A stretch of DNA of 64,000 nt from Clostridia bacterium (GTDB lineage: Bacteria; Bacillota; Limnochordia; DTU080; RSA5). The notes beneath the pieces were generated by a model, which saw only the letters and a program-made list of their open reading frames with translations, was not told the origin of the DNA and made no database searches. The stretch spans positions 64,001-128,000 of the forward strand of contig PKEX01000037.1 of NCBI GenBank assembly GCA_002919235.1. The letters run 5' to 3'. Positions 38,900-49,465 of the stretch are shown here, piece after piece (the stretch's first letter is position 1; every line of letters starts with the position of its first letter). The position numbers were made by a program, and so were the translations under genes.

Positions 38900-39562
38900 A
38901 TGAAGGTGACGCTGGCCGAGGTCAAGGCGCATCCCCTCATCGACGCCTACGTCCGCAAGGCCGATGAACACCTGGCGGCCATAGGCTTTACCGAGCACGG
39001 GTACCGCCACGTGGAGCTGGTGGCCCGGGTGGCGAAAGAGCTCCTGCTCAAACTGGGCTATCCCGAGAGGGAGGCGGAGCTGGCGGAGATCGCCGGGTAC
39101 ACCCACGACATCGGCAACGCGGTCAACCGGAACGCGCACGAGATCGCGGGGGCGGTGCTGCTCACGTCTCTCCTGGCGGACCTCGGCATGGACCCGGACG
39201 AGGTGGCCGTTGTGGCGGGCGCCGTGGGAAACCACGGGGAAGAGACGGGGAGCCCCGTCAACCACGTGGCGGCCGCCCTGATCCTCGCGGACAAGTCGGA
39301 CGTGCACCGCACCCGGGTGCGAAACCCCGACGCTGCCACCTTCGACATCCACGACCGGGTGAACTACGCGGCGGTCCGCTCGTTCTTGAACGTGGAGCCA
39401 GCGGGCCGCACCATCACGCTGGAGCTCACCATTGAGACCGAGATCTGCCCCGTCATGGAGTACTTTGAGATCTTTCTCACGCGGATGCTCATGTGCCGCC
39501 GGGCAGCGGAGTTTTTGGGCTGCACGTTTCACCTGAACATCAACGGGGCCGCGCTGCTCTAG
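38900..39562 (+). CDS. HD-domain phosphohydrolase of unknown substrate
   Basis: This 220-residue protein has an HD metal site: His in TEHGYRHVELVARVAKELL (about 34), GYTHDIGNAVNRNAHEIAG (about 65-83) and GNHGEETGSPVNHVAAAL (about 113), then ADKSDVHR (about 132). HD enzymes hydrolyse phosphomonoesters or phosphodiesters, often nucleotides. ATG 38900 lies 9 bases after yajC. It sits between yajC and secDF in one probable transcript, but nothing ties it to secretion by sequence. Confidence 0.85.
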   Translation: MKVTLAEVKAHPLIDAYVRKADEHLAAIGFTEHGYRHVELVARVAKELLLKLGYPEREAELAEIAGYTHDIGNAVNRNAHEIAGAVLLTSLLADLGMDPDEVAVVAGAVGNHGEETGSPVNHVAAALILADKSDVHRTRVRNPDAATFDIHDRVNYAAVRSFLNVEPAGRTITLELTIETEICPVMEYFEIFLTRMLMCRRAAEFLGCTFHLNINGAALL

Positions 39563-39627
39563 CCGGCTCCGGCTTTCCGGGACGCGGGCGGACGGGCCCG
39601 CCGGACGGGTGACGGGAAAGGGGAGTC

Positions 39628-40851
39628 ATGGAGTTGCGACGCGGTAAGGGATGGAGATTGCTGGCGATCCTGCTGGTGGCCGCCGCCGCCGTGGCCGTGC
39701 TGTACACGACGCCGATCCGCTGGGGCCTCGACCTCCAGGGCGGCGTCCAGGTGGTCCTGGAGGCCCAGGACGTGCAGGGCGTCCAGGTGACTGAAAGCCT
39801 CATCGACCGGGCCCAGGCAGTGATCGAGCGGCGCGTCAACGGGCTCGGCGTCGCCGAGCCGGTCATCCAGCGCCAGGGAGACCGGCGCATCATCGTGGAG
39901 CTTCCCGGGGTGCACGACCACGAGCAGGCCATCCAGGTCATCGGCAAGACGGCGCTGCTGGAGTTCAAGGACCCGGCGGGCAACACGGTGTTCACCGGTT
40001 CCGAGCTGAGGAGCGCCACCCTCACCACCGACGAGTACGGCCGGCCGGCCGTCAGCATCGAGCTGTCCCGGGAAGGCGCGGCCCGCTTCGCCGAGCTGAC
40101 CGCCCGGTACCTGCACACCAGCCCGCTGCCCATCGTGCTGGACGGCGAGGTGCTGGTGGCTCCGGTGCCGCAGAGCGTCATCAACGACGGGCGCGCGGTC
40201 ATCACGGGCAACTTCACGCTGGAAGAAGCCCGCAACCTCGCGATCCTCCTCCAGTCGGGCGCCCTGCCGGTGCCGCTGGAAGTGATGGAGGTGCGCAACG
40301 TCGGGCCGGTGCTCGGGCGGGAGTCGGTGCAAAAGAGCCTGGTCGCGGGCATCGTGGGCGTCGCCCTCATCGCGGCGTACATGGTCCTCTATTACCGTCT
40401 TCCGGGCGGCGTGGCCGACGTGGCCCTGGCCCTGTACGTGGTGGTCCTCCTGGGGCTCCTGGTGGGCCTGCGGGCCACCCTGACGCTGCCGGGGCTGGCC
40501 GGCTTCGTTCTCTCCCTGGGGATGGCGGTGGACGCCAACGTGATCATCTTCGAGCGGGTGAGGGAAGAGCTGCGGGCCGGAAAGCGCCTGCGGGCGGCGA
40601 TGGACGCCGGGTGGAAGCGGGCCTTCGTCGCCATCTTCGACGCGAACGTCACCACGCTGATCTCCGCCGTGATCTTGATGTACTTCGGCACCGGGCCGGT
40701 CCGGGGCTTTGCGGTGACGCTGTCCTTGGGAATCCTCGTCAGCATGTTCACTGCCGTCGTGGTGACCCGCACGCTCCTGGCGCTGCTGGTCGACCGTGAT
40801 CCCGACCGCTTCGCCCGGTACTTCGGCGTGAAGGAGGTCGCGGCCCGATGA
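39628..40851 (+). CDS. secD: Protein translocase subunit SecD
   Basis: SecD uses the proton-motive force to pull exported proteins through SecYEG. It has 407 residues: one helix at about 8-24, an extracytoplasmic P1 domain (about 30-230), including RWGLDLQGGVQVVLEA and RVNGLGVAEPVIQ, then five helices (about 235-395) with VDANVIIFERVREELRAG. ATG 39628 follows GAAAGGGGAGTC. It overlaps secF by four bases (ATGA). Confidence 0.96.
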   Translation: MELRRGKGWRLLAILLVAAAAVAVLYTTPIRWGLDLQGGVQVVLEAQDVQGVQVTESLIDRAQAVIERRVNGLGVAEPVIQRQGDRRIIVELPGVHDHEQAIQVIGKTALLEFKDPAGNTVFTGSELRSATLTTDEYGRPAVSIELSREGAARFAELTARYLHTSPLPIVLDGEVLVAPVPQSVINDGRAVITGNFTLEEARNLAILLQSGALPVPLEVMEVRNVGPVLGRESVQKSLVAGIVGVALIAAYMVLYYRLPGGVADVALALYVVVLLGLLVGLRATLTLPGLAGFVLSLGMAVDANVIIFERVREELRAGKRLRAAMDAGWKRAFVAIFDANVTTLISAVILMYFGTGPVRGFAVTLSLGILVSMFTAVVVTRTLLALLVDRDPDRFARYFGVKEVAAR

Positions 40852-41741
40852 ACTACGTGGCAGCGCGCAAGGTGAGCTTCGCGGTCTCCGCGGCGCTGGT
40901 CCTCATCTCTATCCTCCTGCTCATTTTCAAGGGGCTCAACCTGGGGATCGACTTTCGCGGCGGGACGCTCCTGGAGCGGGGCCTTCCCCTCGGGACCACG
41001 GCGGCCCAGGTACAGGAGGCGCTGGCCTCGCTGGACGGGTTCGACCTGGGCTCCAGCTACGTCCAGCCCGTGGACGAAGCGGTGGAAGGGCAGACGGTGG
41101 TGCTGATCCGCACGCGCGCCGCGGCGGAGACGTCCGCCGTGGAAGCGGTGGACCGGGCGCTGGAGGAGGCGTTCGGCGAGGTGACCGTGCGGCGTACTGA
41201 AGTGGTAGGCCCGGTGATCGGGCGGGAGCTGGTGCGCAAGGCGGTCTACGCCGTGGTCCTGGCTTCCTTAGGGATCTTGGTCTACATGTCGATCCGGTTC
41301 GAGCTTCGCTTTGGGATCGCGGCCATCCTGGCGCTGCTCCAGGACGTCTTCATCGTCCTGGGGGTGCTGGCCCTCTCGGGGCAAGAGCTGAACACGCCGT
41401 TCATCGCCGCGATGCTGACGGTGGTGGGTTACTCCATCAACAACACCATCGTGGTGTTTGACCGCATCCGCGAAAACCTCCAGCTCCGCCGGGCAAGGTC
41501 CCTGGACGAGCTGGTGAACGCCAGCGTCGGCCAGACGCTGATGCGGCAGATCAACACCAGTTTGACCACGTTTTTCGCCGCGGGCGCTTTGTACTTCCTG
41601 GGCGGCAGCACCATCCGGGACTTCACCCTCCCCCTGGTGGCCGGAATCCTGGCAGGCACCTATTCGTCGATCTTCTTGGCGGGACCGCTCTGGTTCGTCT
41701 TGACGCAGCGGGTCCCGGGGAGAGCGGCCAAAACGGCTTAG
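40848..41741 (+). CDS. secF: Protein translocase subunit SecF
   Basis: SecF is the partner of SecD in the six-plus-six helix RND-type module. It has 297 residues. A first helix (about 10-30) is followed by LNLGIDFRGGTLLE, a periplasmic domain (about 35-125) and five more helices with GYSINNTIVVFDRIRENLQ (about 190). ATG 40848 overlaps secD. secD and secF are separate genes here, whereas Bacillus has a fused SecDF. Confidence 0.96.
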   Translation: MNYVAARKVSFAVSAALVLISILLLIFKGLNLGIDFRGGTLLERGLPLGTTAAQVQEALASLDGFDLGSSYVQPVDEAVEGQTVVLIRTRAAAETSAVEAVDRALEEAFGEVTVRRTEVVGPVIGRELVRKAVYAVVLASLGILVYMSIRFELRFGIAAILALLQDVFIVLGVLALSGQELNTPFIAAMLTVVGYSINNTIVVFDRIRENLQLRRARSLDELVNASVGQTLMRQINTSLTTFFAAGALYFLGGSTIRDFTLPLVAGILAGTYSSIFLAGPLWFVLTQRVPGRAAKTA

Positions 41742-41792
41742 CCCGGCCATCCGGGGGACTTCCGGGCGGCGGGACGACAGGAGGTGGCTCGA

Positions 41793-43469
41793 GTGCGCGG
41801 GTTTTGGCTCAACCGCCGCATCCAGCACTACCGGCGCTACCGGCAGATCGCGGAGAGCCTGATCCGCCACGGCTTCGGCTACCTCGTGGAACAGCTGGAG
41901 CTGAGCCCGGTGATCCCGGCGCCCCGGCGGATCTTCTGGCGCCGCCGGGCGGAAGAGGCGCTCTCCTTGGGCGCCCGCGTGCGCCTGATGCTGGAGTCCT
42001 TGGGCCCCACCTTCGTAAAGCTGGGCCAGCTCCTTTCGACCCGCAGCGACATCCTTCCCCCTGAGGTCGTCGACGAGCTCAAGCGGCTCCAGGACGACGT
42101 GCCGCCTTTTCCGGTGGACGAGGCCATCGCGGTGATCGAGCAGGAGACCGGGCGGCCTCTTTCCGAGTCCTTCATCGCCTTTGACCGGCAGCCTCTGGCG
42201 GCGGCTTCCATCGCCCAGGTTCACCGGGCGGTCCTGCCCGGCGGCGAGCAGGTGGTGGTGAAGGTGCGCCGGCCCGGCATCGAGCAGGTCATTGAGACCG
42301 ACGTGGAGATCCTCTTCGGCTTGGCGCACCTGGTGGCCGAGCGCCTGCGGCCCGATCTTTTCGACCCGGTGGAGATCGTCCAGGAGTTCGCCCGGGGCGT
42401 CCGGCGGGAGCTGGACTTCACCATTGAGGGCAGCCACGCCCGCCGGTTCGGGGAGAACTTCAAAGGGTACCCGGGGATCAAGATCCCCAAGGTGCACTGG
42501 GAGTTTACGACGCCCCGCCTCTTGGTGCTGGAGTACATCGAAGGCGTGAAGGTGGACCGCCTGGACGCCCTGGAGGCCATGGGGGTGGACCGCAGGGAGT
42601 TGGCCCGCCGCGGGGCGGAGGCCTTTCTCAAGCAGGTGATGCTGGACGGGTATTTTCACGGAGACCCACATCCCGGCAACCTCCTGGTCCTGCCCGACGG
42701 GACCCTGGCGCTGTTGGACTTCGGCATCGTGGGCCGGCTGGACGATGCGGCCATGGCCCAGCTGGCCGAGATGTACCTCGGGGTCGTCCGGGGAGACGTG
42801 GACCGGATCATCAAAGCCATGGGGCGGGCGGGAGCGCTCGCGCCGGGCAGCGACCTCCTCGCGTTGAGAGAAGACCTGAAGGACCTCCTCGAGCGCTACT
42901 ACGGCAAGGCGCTGGGCGACGTCTCGCTCGCCCGCTTTCTCAGCGAAGGGCTGGCGGTGGCCCGCCGCCACGGGGTGAAATTCCCGCCCGACCTGCTCCT
43001 TTTGGCCCGGGCCTTCATGACCATGGAAGGCGTGGGCAAGCTCCTGGATCCCCGCTTTGACGTGCTCCAGGTGGCAGAGCCCTTTGCCCAGCAGCTGGTC
43101 CGCGCCCGGCTGGACCCGGAGCGGCTGGCGAGGCGGGCGGCAGGGGCTCTCGCGGATTACGCCGAGCTCCTGGCCCGGCTGCCCGTGGCGGTGGATCGGG
43201 CGTTGGACCGGCTGAACCGGGGAGAGCTGGAGGTGAACTTCCGCCACCGGGGGCTCGACCGGCTCATTCACCGGATCGACATCGTGAGCAACCGCATCGC
43301 CTTCTCCGTGATCATCGGCGCCCTGATCGTCGGCTCGTCGCTGATCATCCAGGCGCAGCGAGGGCCGCTCGTCTTCGACATGCCGGTCCTCGGAGCGCTG
43401 GGCTACGTGATCGCCGGCATCTTCGGCATCGGCCTGATCCTTTCCATCTGGCGTTCGGGCCGCCTCTGA
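41793..43469 (+). CDS. UbiB/AarF/ABC1-family atypical kinase
   Basis: This 558-residue protein belongs to the ABC1 kinase-like ATPases. Family hallmarks are LGPTFVKLGQLLSTRSD (about 70, KxGQ motif), PLAAASIAQVHRA (Ala-rich loop, about 132), VVVKVRRPGI (about 150), HGDPHPGNLLVLPDGTLALLDFG (about 290). Two membrane helices close the chain (about 505-550). Members support isoprenoid-lipid or quinone metabolism in other bacteria; the client here is unknown. GTG 41793 has AGGAGG eight bases upstream; the GTG at 41784 lies inside that site. Confidence 0.9.
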   Translation: MRGFWLNRRIQHYRRYRQIAESLIRHGFGYLVEQLELSPVIPAPRRIFWRRRAEEALSLGARVRLMLESLGPTFVKLGQLLSTRSDILPPEVVDELKRLQDDVPPFPVDEAIAVIEQETGRPLSESFIAFDRQPLAAASIAQVHRAVLPGGEQVVVKVRRPGIEQVIETDVEILFGLAHLVAERLRPDLFDPVEIVQEFARGVRRELDFTIEGSHARRFGENFKGYPGIKIPKVHWEFTTPRLLVLEYIEGVKVDRLDALEAMGVDRRELARRGAEAFLKQVMLDGYFHGDPHPGNLLVLPDGTLALLDFGIVGRLDDAAMAQLAEMYLGVVRGDVDRIIKAMGRAGALAPGSDLLALREDLKDLLERYYGKALGDVSLARFLSEGLAVARRHGVKFPPDLLLLARAFMTMEGVGKLLDPRFDVLQVAEPFAQQLVRARLDPERLARRAAGALADYAELLARLPVAVDRALDRLNRGELEVNFRHRGLDRLIHRIDIVSNRIAFSVIIGALIVGSSLIIQAQRGPLVFDMPVLGALGYVIAGIFGIGLILSIWRSGRL

Positions 43470-43515
43470 AAGAGGTGAGGACCGCGTCCGGCTCGAATAC
43501 CGCAGTGAGGGGGCG

Positions 43516-43935
43516 ATGGCCATGCAGCTTCTCCTGGTCGCGGCCTTGGCGTTTGCCACCGTCGTCGCAGTCTTCGCTTTGCAAAATGCCCAGATGGTGC
43601 CCATCCGCTTTTTCGGCTGGGAGCGGGAGACCTCCGTCGCGGTGATTTCGCTGGTGGCCGCGGCGTTGGGAGCGGCCTGCGCGCTGCTGGCCGGCCTCGT
43701 GCGGCAGCTGGGCGCCGGCCTCAAGAACCGCCAGCTCCGCCTGGAGGTGGGGCGGCTCCAGCGGGAACTCGAAGAGGAGCGCAGTGCCAAGGAGGCCCTG
43801 GTCAACGAGCTGGAACAGGCCAAGGCGGCGCTCGCGGCGGTGCAGGCGGCCATGGCCTCCCCGGCGCCGGAGGGAGGGCGCGAAGAGGCGGAGGAGGCCC
43901 CCGGGGGCCGCGCCTTCGCGCCGGACCAGGCGTAG
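43516..43935 (+). CDS. LapA-domain membrane protein
   Basis: This 139-residue protein with two membrane helices (about 4-22 and 42-65) contains the LapA/DUF1049 feature FALQNAQMVPIRFFGWE (about 22-38). A Glu/Arg/Lys coiled coil (about 72-115) and a disordered acidic tail follow. In other bacteria LapA proteins organise lipopolysaccharide assembly factors; the role in monoderm organisms is not known. ATG 43516 (or 43522) follows GAGGGGGCG. It lies between the ABC1 kinase and recJ. Confidence 0.8.
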   Translation: MAMQLLLVAALAFATVVAVFALQNAQMVPIRFFGWERETSVAVISLVAAALGAACALLAGLVRQLGAGLKNRQLRLEVGRLQRELEEERSAKEALVNELEQAKAALAAVQAAMASPAPEGGREEAEEAPGGRAFAPDQA

Positions 43936-43962
43936 GCGCCGCCCGCTCAACATACTCCTTGG

Positions 43963-46716
43963 ATGAAGGATCACTCGGATCTCATGGATGACGCTGCGTT
44001 GGATGCTTCCTTGTCGTACCTGGGACAGCGCTGGCACGAGCGCCCGCTCAGGGGCGACCCGCGCCTTCTCGCCGAAGGAGGCTGCGATCCCCGGATCGCG
44101 AGGCTGCTCGCGCGCCGGGGCTTTTCCGCGCCGGAGGAGGTCGCAGCCTTTCTCGATGCCGGTTTGCACCGGCTCCACCCGCCCCGTTCGCTCAAAGGTG
44201 TGGAGACCGCTGCCCTGAGGATACGCGAGGCAGTGGCGCGCGGGGAGACCATCGGCGTCTACGGCGACTACGACGTGGACGGGCAGACCAGCACGGCCCT
44301 GCTGGCCTTGGTCCTGGGCAGGCTGGGCGCCCGGGTGGTGACGTACATCCCGCACCGGACCAAAGAGGGGTACGGGGTGAACCGCCGGGCCCTCGAGTGG
44401 CTGAAAGAGCAGGGGTGCACGCTGGTGGTCACGGTGGACTGCGGCATCACCAGCGTGGACGAGGCCCGGTGGGCGGCCCAGAACGGGCTGGACCTCATCA
44501 TCACGGACCACCACCAGCCGCAGGAGGCGCTCCCCGACGCGCTGGCCATCGTCAATCCTCACCTGGATCCGGCCTACCCGTTTCCCCACCTGGCGGGGTG
44601 CGGCGTCGCCTTCAAGCTGGCGGAGGCGGTGTCGGAGGAGTTCACGGGCGGCCGGGAGCTGGCCCACGAATACGTCGAGCTGGCCGCCCTGGGCACCGTG
44701 GCGGACGTGGTGCCGCTCTTGGGCGAAAACCGCGCGCTGGTCAAAGCCGGCCTCGAACGGATCAACGGGAAGGGAGCGATCCCGGGGATCCAGGCCCTGC
44801 GGGCAGTGGCCGGCGTCCACGGCCCGGTGACGGCGGGCCACATCGCGTTTGTCCTCGCACCCCGGCTCAACGCCGTGGGCAGGGTGGCCGATGCGCGAAT
44901 CGGCCTCAAGCTCTTGCTCGCACCGACGTACGACGATGCCCTGCCTTACGCTCGCAAGCTGGAAGAGGAGAACGCCCTCCGGCGCCGGCTGGAAGAAGAG
45001 GTGCTGGAGCAAGCCCACGGGGCGGTGCGCCGCCGGCACGATCCGGATGCCGACTTCGGCCTGGTGGTGGACGGCCCCGGCTGGCATCCGGGGGTGATCG
45101 GCATCGTCGCCTCCCGGCTGGTGGAGGCGTACTACCGTCCCACCGTGGTGCTTTCGGTGGACGGGGACGAAGCGCGGGGGTCGGCCCGGAGCATTCCGGG
45201 CTTTGACCTCTTCGCCGCGCTGTCGGAGTGCGCGGACCTCTTCACCGCCTTCGGCGGCCACGAAGCAGCGGCCGGCCTCTCGCTTCCGGTCTCGCGCATC
45301 GAGGAGTTTCGCGAGCGCTTCCGGTCGGTGACCAAGGCGCGGCTGACCGCGGACGACTTGATCCCGGTGCTGGTGTACGATGGCGATGTGGGAGCCGGCG
45401 ACCTCGACCTGGAGTTCATCGAGGCGCTGGAGAAGCTCGAGCCCTTCGGCGTGGGCAATCCCGCGCCGGTGCTGGTCCTGCGGGACTGCCGGGTGGAGGC
45501 GGGCGCGGTGGGCAAGGACAAGGCTCATCTGAAGCTGGCGGTGAGCGACGCCGCCCGCGGCCGTACGCTGGAGGGGATCGGGTTTCACCTGGCCTCGCAG
45601 GTGCTGCCGCACCTTTCCCGCCGGGCCCTGGTGGACATCGCCTTCGTCCCCGCCGTCAACGAGTGGAACGGGGAGCGCCGGCCCGAGCTGCGGATCCGGG
45701 ACGTGCGGAAGGCCACGACGCTGGCCAGCCCTGCAGCCCGGGCGCTCTGGACGTTGGAAGAAGAGATCGCCGCCGCGGGCGAGTCGCCGGCCTTGTCTAC
45801 GGCGGTGGCCGGCCGGACAGCGGGGAGCGGCGCGCCGCCCGCCCTCGACGAGGTGCGGCGGACCCTGCGGGAGCGGGAGGTGGTCGATGCCCGCGGCGCC
45901 GCTCTCGGACCGCTGGTGGAGGAGCTGCTGGCCGGCGGGCACTCGGTCCTGGCCTTCCCCGCGGGACCTGGATTGAGCCTGGACCTGGCCCGCCGCTTGG
46001 CGGAGCATTCGCCCCGGGTGCGGGAGAGGACTTTCCTGTGGTCGGTAGCGCTTTCCCCGTCCCTGCGGGAGCTGGTCTGCGCGGCCGCGGAGGCGCCGCC
46101 CTGGGTGGCCGTGGTGGGCTCCTGGGAGGAGCTGGAACCCGGCGGCCACGCCTTCTGGCACTCCGTGGTGGAGCGCGCCCGGCCGGTGATCCTCCTCTGT
46201 CACGTGCCCGCTGCCCCCCGCACGGGCCTGATCGGCCTTTACCGGCTGGCCCGGCTGGCGCCCCGGGCCCCGCTGTACCTGGCGTGGAGTGGGGAGGAAG
46301 GCCGCGCGCTGAGCGAGGCCCTCAAGCGCATCTACCCCGACCGGGAGGCGCTGAGCCGGGTTTACGTGGCTCTGAGAGAGGTCGCAAGAGGTTCGGGCCG
46401 GGCGGAGCCGGGGGCGGTCCTCGAGCGGCTGGGCGCCCGCTGGCCCCGGCTGGAGCTGGGCGACGCTTTGGCCGAGGCCGTGGCCATCTTCGAGGAGACG
46501 GGCCTGGTCCAGGCCGCGGGAGGAGGCTGGACGCTGGTGGAAACCCGGTCCAAAGTGGACTTAACCCGGTCGCTCCGGTATAATGAAAGTATCGCGATCC
46601 GCGAGCATTACCTGGCCTTTGTCGAGGAGATGGCCTCGCTTCCGCCGGAGCGCGCCGTGGATCGCCTGATCGAAAGGGGAGCTCCGTGGTGGCCGCAGCC
46701 GACCTCAAAGCGTTGA
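43963..46716 (+). CDS. recJ: Single-stranded-DNA-specific exonuclease RecJ
   Basis: RecJ is a 5'-to-3' exonuclease for recombination and mismatch repair. It has 917 residues, longer than the Bacillus enzyme (786). The DHH domain has [17 protein letters not shown] (about 98-114), VDCGITS and [12 protein letters not shown] (about 179). DHHA1 has [14 protein letters not shown] (about 373) and [11 protein letters not shown] (about 427). The OB-type region follows (about 460-585), then a large C-terminal domain (about 610-917). ATG 43963 lacks a clear ribosome binding site; ATG 43984 is possible. A vegetative promoter for apt lies inside its 3' end. Confidence 0.95.
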   Translation: MKDHSDLMDDAALDASLSYLGQRWHERPLRGDPRLLAEGGCDPRIARLLARRGFSAPEEVAAFLDAGLHRLHPPRSLKGVETAALRIREAVARGETIGVYGDYDVDGQTSTALLALVLGRLGARVVTYIPHRTKEGYGVNRRALEWLKEQGCTLVVTVDCGITSVDEARWAAQNGLDLIITDHHQPQEALPDALAIVNPHLDPAYPFPHLAGCGVAFKLAEAVSEEFTGGRELAHEYVELAALGTVADVVPLLGENRALVKAGLERINGKGAIPGIQALRAVAGVHGPVTAGHIAFVLAPRLNAVGRVADARIGLKLLLAPTYDDALPYARKLEEENALRRRLEEEVLEQAHGAVRRRHDPDADFGLVVDGPGWHPGVIGIVASRLVEAYYRPTVVLSVDGDEARGSARSIPGFDLFAALSECADLFTAFGGHEAAAGLSLPVSRIEEFRERFRSVTKARLTADDLIPVLVYDGDVGAGDLDLEFIEALEKLEPFGVGNPAPVLVLRDCRVEAGAVGKDKAHLKLAVSDAARGRTLEGIGFHLASQVLPHLSRRALVDIAFVPAVNEWNGERRPELRIRDVRKATTLASPAARALWTLEEEIAAAGESPALSTAVAGRTAGSGAPPALDEVRRTLREREVVDARGAALGPLVEELLAGGHSVLAFPAGPGLSLDLARRLAEHSPRVRERTFLWSVALSPSLRELVCAAAEAPPWVAVVGSWEELEPGGHAFWHSVVERARPVILLCHVPAAPRTGLIGLYRLARLAPRAPLYLAWSGEEGRALSEALKRIYPDREALSRVYVALREVARGSGRAEPGAVLERLGARWPRLELGDALAEAVAIFEETGLVQAAGGGWTLVETRSKVDLTRSLRYNESIAIREHYLAFVEEMASLPPERAVDRLIERGAPWWPQPTSKR
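46556..46584 (+). promoter_or_regulatory. Internal promoter for apt-rel inside recJ
   Basis: TGGACT (46556-46561), exactly 17 bases, then a perfect TATAAT (46579-46584) lie within recJ codons, about 100 bases before the apt start. This allows apt, rel and dtd to be expressed independently of recJ. Confidence 0.65.
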
Positions 46717-47219
46717 TCCGCGAGATCCCCGATTTTCCCAAGCCGGGAATCGGGTTTAAGGATATCACCACCGTGCTGAAGGACGCCGGCGCGTTCCGGC
46801 AGACGGTCCAGCTGATGGCAGATCCCTTCCGGGACGACAAGGTCGACGCCGTGGTGGGCGTCGAATCGCGAGGGTTCATCCTCGGCGCTCCCATCGCCTA
46901 CGAGCTGGGGTGCGGGTTCGTGCTGGTGCGCAAGGCGGGCAAGCTCCCGTCGGACACCATCAGCACCACGTACCAGCTGGAGTACGGCACGGACACGCTG
47001 GAAATCCACACCGACGCGATCTCCCCGGGACAGCGGGTGCTGATCGTCGACGACCTGCTCGCGACGGGCGGCACCATCTCCGCCGCCGCCGACTTGGTCC
47101 GCAAGCTCTCGGGCGAGATCGTCGGCTTCAGCTTCTTCGTGGAGCTCAAGTTCTTGAAAGGCAGAGAGCGGCTGAAGGGATACCGGGTGCATTCCCTGGT
47201 CGTCTACGATTCGGAATGA
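46686..47219 (+). CDS. apt: Adenine phosphoribosyltransferase
   Basis: Apt makes AMP from adenine and PRPP for purine salvage. It has 177 residues. [16 protein letters not shown] near the N-terminus, [16 protein letters not shown] (about 57-72) and the PRPP loop [13 protein letters not shown] (about 118-130) are diagnostic. GTG 46686 (or 46689) lies inside the end of recJ after GAAAGGGGAGCTCC. Order recJ-apt-rel-dtd is as in Bacillus. Confidence 0.96.
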   Translation: MVAAADLKALIREIPDFPKPGIGFKDITTVLKDAGAFRQTVQLMADPFRDDKVDAVVGVESRGFILGAPIAYELGCGFVLVRKAGKLPSDTISTTYQLEYGTDTLEIHTDAISPGQRVLIVDDLLATGGTISAAADLVRKLSGEIVGFSFFVELKFLKGRERLKGYRVHSLVVYDSE

Positions 47220-47265
47220 CGCGCTCGCCCACGGGGGGCCGGCCTCAGAGCGGGGGGCGTCAGCG

Positions 47266-49410
47266 GTGAGTCTCAGCGTCCTCATCGACAAGATCAAAGC
47301 GTACAAGGAAGACGCCGACTTCCAGCTGATCGAAAAGGCGTACCACTTCGCGCGGCGGGCCCACGAGGGACAGTTCCGAGACTCGGGCGACGTCTACTTC
47401 CGGCACCCCTACGAAGTTGCCAAGATCCTGGCCGACCTGGAGCTGGACGTGACCACCATCGCGGCCGGGCTCCTGCACGACGTCCTCGAAGACACCGAGG
47501 TCACCCGCGAGCAGCTGGAGGAGGAGTTCGGCCCCGAGATCGTCCACCTGGTGGACGGGGTGACCAAGCTCTCCAAGATCCCCTTCCAGACCAAAGAAGA
47601 GCACCAGGCGCAGTCGCTGCGCAAGATGTTCCTGGCCATGGCGGAGGACCTGCGGGTGGTCCTCATCAAGCTGGCCGACCGCCTTCACAACATGCGCACG
47701 CTCCGCCATCTCCCGCGCGAGCGCCAGCTGAAGGTGGCCAAGGAGACGCTGGAGATCTACACGCCCTTGGCGCACCGGCTGGGAATGTGGAGCCTGAAAT
47801 GGGAGATGGAGGATCTGGCTCTCCGCTACCTGGATCCCGAAGGCTATTACGACCTGGTCCGCCGGATCGCCAAGAAGCGCCAAGAGCGCGAAGGCGAGCT
47901 GGAGGAGATCATGAAGGCGCTGCGGGAGCGCCTGAACGAGGTGGGCATCCCCGCGGAGATCCAGGGCCGTCCCAAGCACTTCTACTCCATCTACCAAAAG
48001 ATGAAGCGGCAGGGCAAGGACCTGTCGGAGATCTACGACCTGGTGGCGGTCAGGGTCATCGTCGATTCGATCAAGGACTGCTACGGCGTGCTGGGCCTGG
48101 TCCACACCATGTGGAAGCCCATCCCCGGCCGCTTCAAGGACTACATCGCCATGCCCAAGTCCAATATGTACCAGTCGCTGCACACCACGGTGATCGGCCC
48201 CCGGGGCGAGCCGGTGGAGATCCAGATCCGCACGTGGGAGATGCACCGGATCGCGGAGAAGGGCATCGCGGCCCACTGGCTCTACAAAGAAGGCGGCAAG
48301 TCGGGCGACTTCGAGGAGAAGGTGGCCTGGCTCCGGCAGGTGATGGAGTGGCTCAAGGAGATGAGGGATCCCCAGGAGTTCATGGAGACCCTCAAGATCG
48401 ATCTGTTCGAAGACGAGGTCTTCGTCTTCACGCCCAAGGGCGACGTGAAGTCGCTTCCTGCGGGAGCCACCCCGGTGGACTTCGCCTTCGCCGTGCACAC
48501 CGACATCGGCCTTCACTGCGCCGGGGCCAAGGTGAACGGGCGGCTGGTGCCGCTGGATTACCGCCTTTCCAACGGCGAGTTCGTCGAGATCCTCACGTCG
48601 AAAAACGCGACGCCCAGCAAGGACTGGCTCAAGTTCGTCAAGACCTCCCGCGCCCGCAGCAAGATCCGCTCGTGGCTCAAGGAGCAGGAGCGGGAGGACA
48701 TCGTCGAACGGGGCCGGCAGATGCTGGAGAAGGAGCTGAAGCGCCTGGGCATCGAGGTGAAGGAGACGCTGAAGCCCGACCGCATGGCGGAGGTGCTCAA
48801 GCGCTACGGCTACGGCGCCGTGGACGACCTCTACGCGGCCGTGGGCTACGGTAAGACCTCGGTCAACCAGGTCCTGGACAAGCTCTTGGGCCGGGAGGAG
48901 CTGGAGGCCCGCAAGGCCTCCGCCAAGAAGCCCGCCGGCCAGAAGAAGAAGGCCAGTTCGGCCCGGGGCGTGCTGGTGAAGGGAATGGACGACATGCTGG
49001 TCCGCTTCTCCAAGTGCTGCAGCCCCGTGCCCGGCGACGCGATCGTCGGCTACATCACCCGGGGGCGGGGCGTGTCGATCCACCGGGTGGACTGCCCCAA
49101 CGTGGCCGCCTTGTCCGGCTTTGAAGAGCGCAAGATCGAAGTGGAGTGGCAGGCCGGGGAGACGGGCACGTTCCCGGTGGAGATCGAGGTGGAGGCGGTG
49201 GACCGGGTCAACCTCCTCTCCAACATCATGAGCACCATCTCCGAGGGGCGGACCAACATCGAGTCGGTGAACGCTCGCACCACCAAGAACAAGATGGCCA
49301 TCATCAACCTGGTGGTGGACATCCAGGACATCGAGCACATGGAGAGCGTCATGAACCGGATCAAGCAAGTGAGCGGGGTCCTCGCGGTCACCCGCGCCCA
49401 TCCTACGTAA
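47266..49410 (+). CDS. rel: Bifunctional (p)ppGpp synthetase/hydrolase Rel
   Basis: Rel makes and degrades the stringent-response alarmones. It has 714 residues. The hydrolase domain keeps [10 protein letters not shown] and LLHDVLEDT (about 45-82), so it should be active. The synthetase has DLVAVRVIV (about 258) and [21 protein letters not shown]. Its RFKD is the RxKD type of bifunctional enzymes rather than the ExDD of RelA. A TGS domain (about 382-445), a conserved Cys/zinc-finger-like part with CCSPVPGD (about 583) and a C-terminal ACT domain (about 640-714) follow. GTG 47266. Confidence 0.96.
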   Translation: MSLSVLIDKIKAYKEDADFQLIEKAYHFARRAHEGQFRDSGDVYFRHPYEVAKILADLELDVTTIAAGLLHDVLEDTEVTREQLEEEFGPEIVHLVDGVTKLSKIPFQTKEEHQAQSLRKMFLAMAEDLRVVLIKLADRLHNMRTLRHLPRERQLKVAKETLEIYTPLAHRLGMWSLKWEMEDLALRYLDPEGYYDLVRRIAKKRQEREGELEEIMKALRERLNEVGIPAEIQGRPKHFYSIYQKMKRQGKDLSEIYDLVAVRVIVDSIKDCYGVLGLVHTMWKPIPGRFKDYIAMPKSNMYQSLHTTVIGPRGEPVEIQIRTWEMHRIAEKGIAAHWLYKEGGKSGDFEEKVAWLRQVMEWLKEMRDPQEFMETLKIDLFEDEVFVFTPKGDVKSLPAGATPVDFAFAVHTDIGLHCAGAKVNGRLVPLDYRLSNGEFVEILTSKNATPSKDWLKFVKTSRARSKIRSWLKEQEREDIVERGRQMLEKELKRLGIEVKETLKPDRMAEVLKRYGYGAVDDLYAAVGYGKTSVNQVLDKLLGREELEARKASAKKPAGQKKKASSARGVLVKGMDDMLVRFSKCCSPVPGDAIVGYITRGRGVSIHRVDCPNVAALSGFEERKIEVEWQAGETGTFPVEIEVEAVDRVNLLSNIMSTISEGRTNIESVNARTTKNKMAIINLVVDIQDIEHMESVMNRIKQVSGVLAVTRAHPT

Positions 49411-49465
49411 AGCGCCCGCCGGGATCCCTTCCCGCCGACGAGCAAGAGATCGAGGTGAACGGAGA

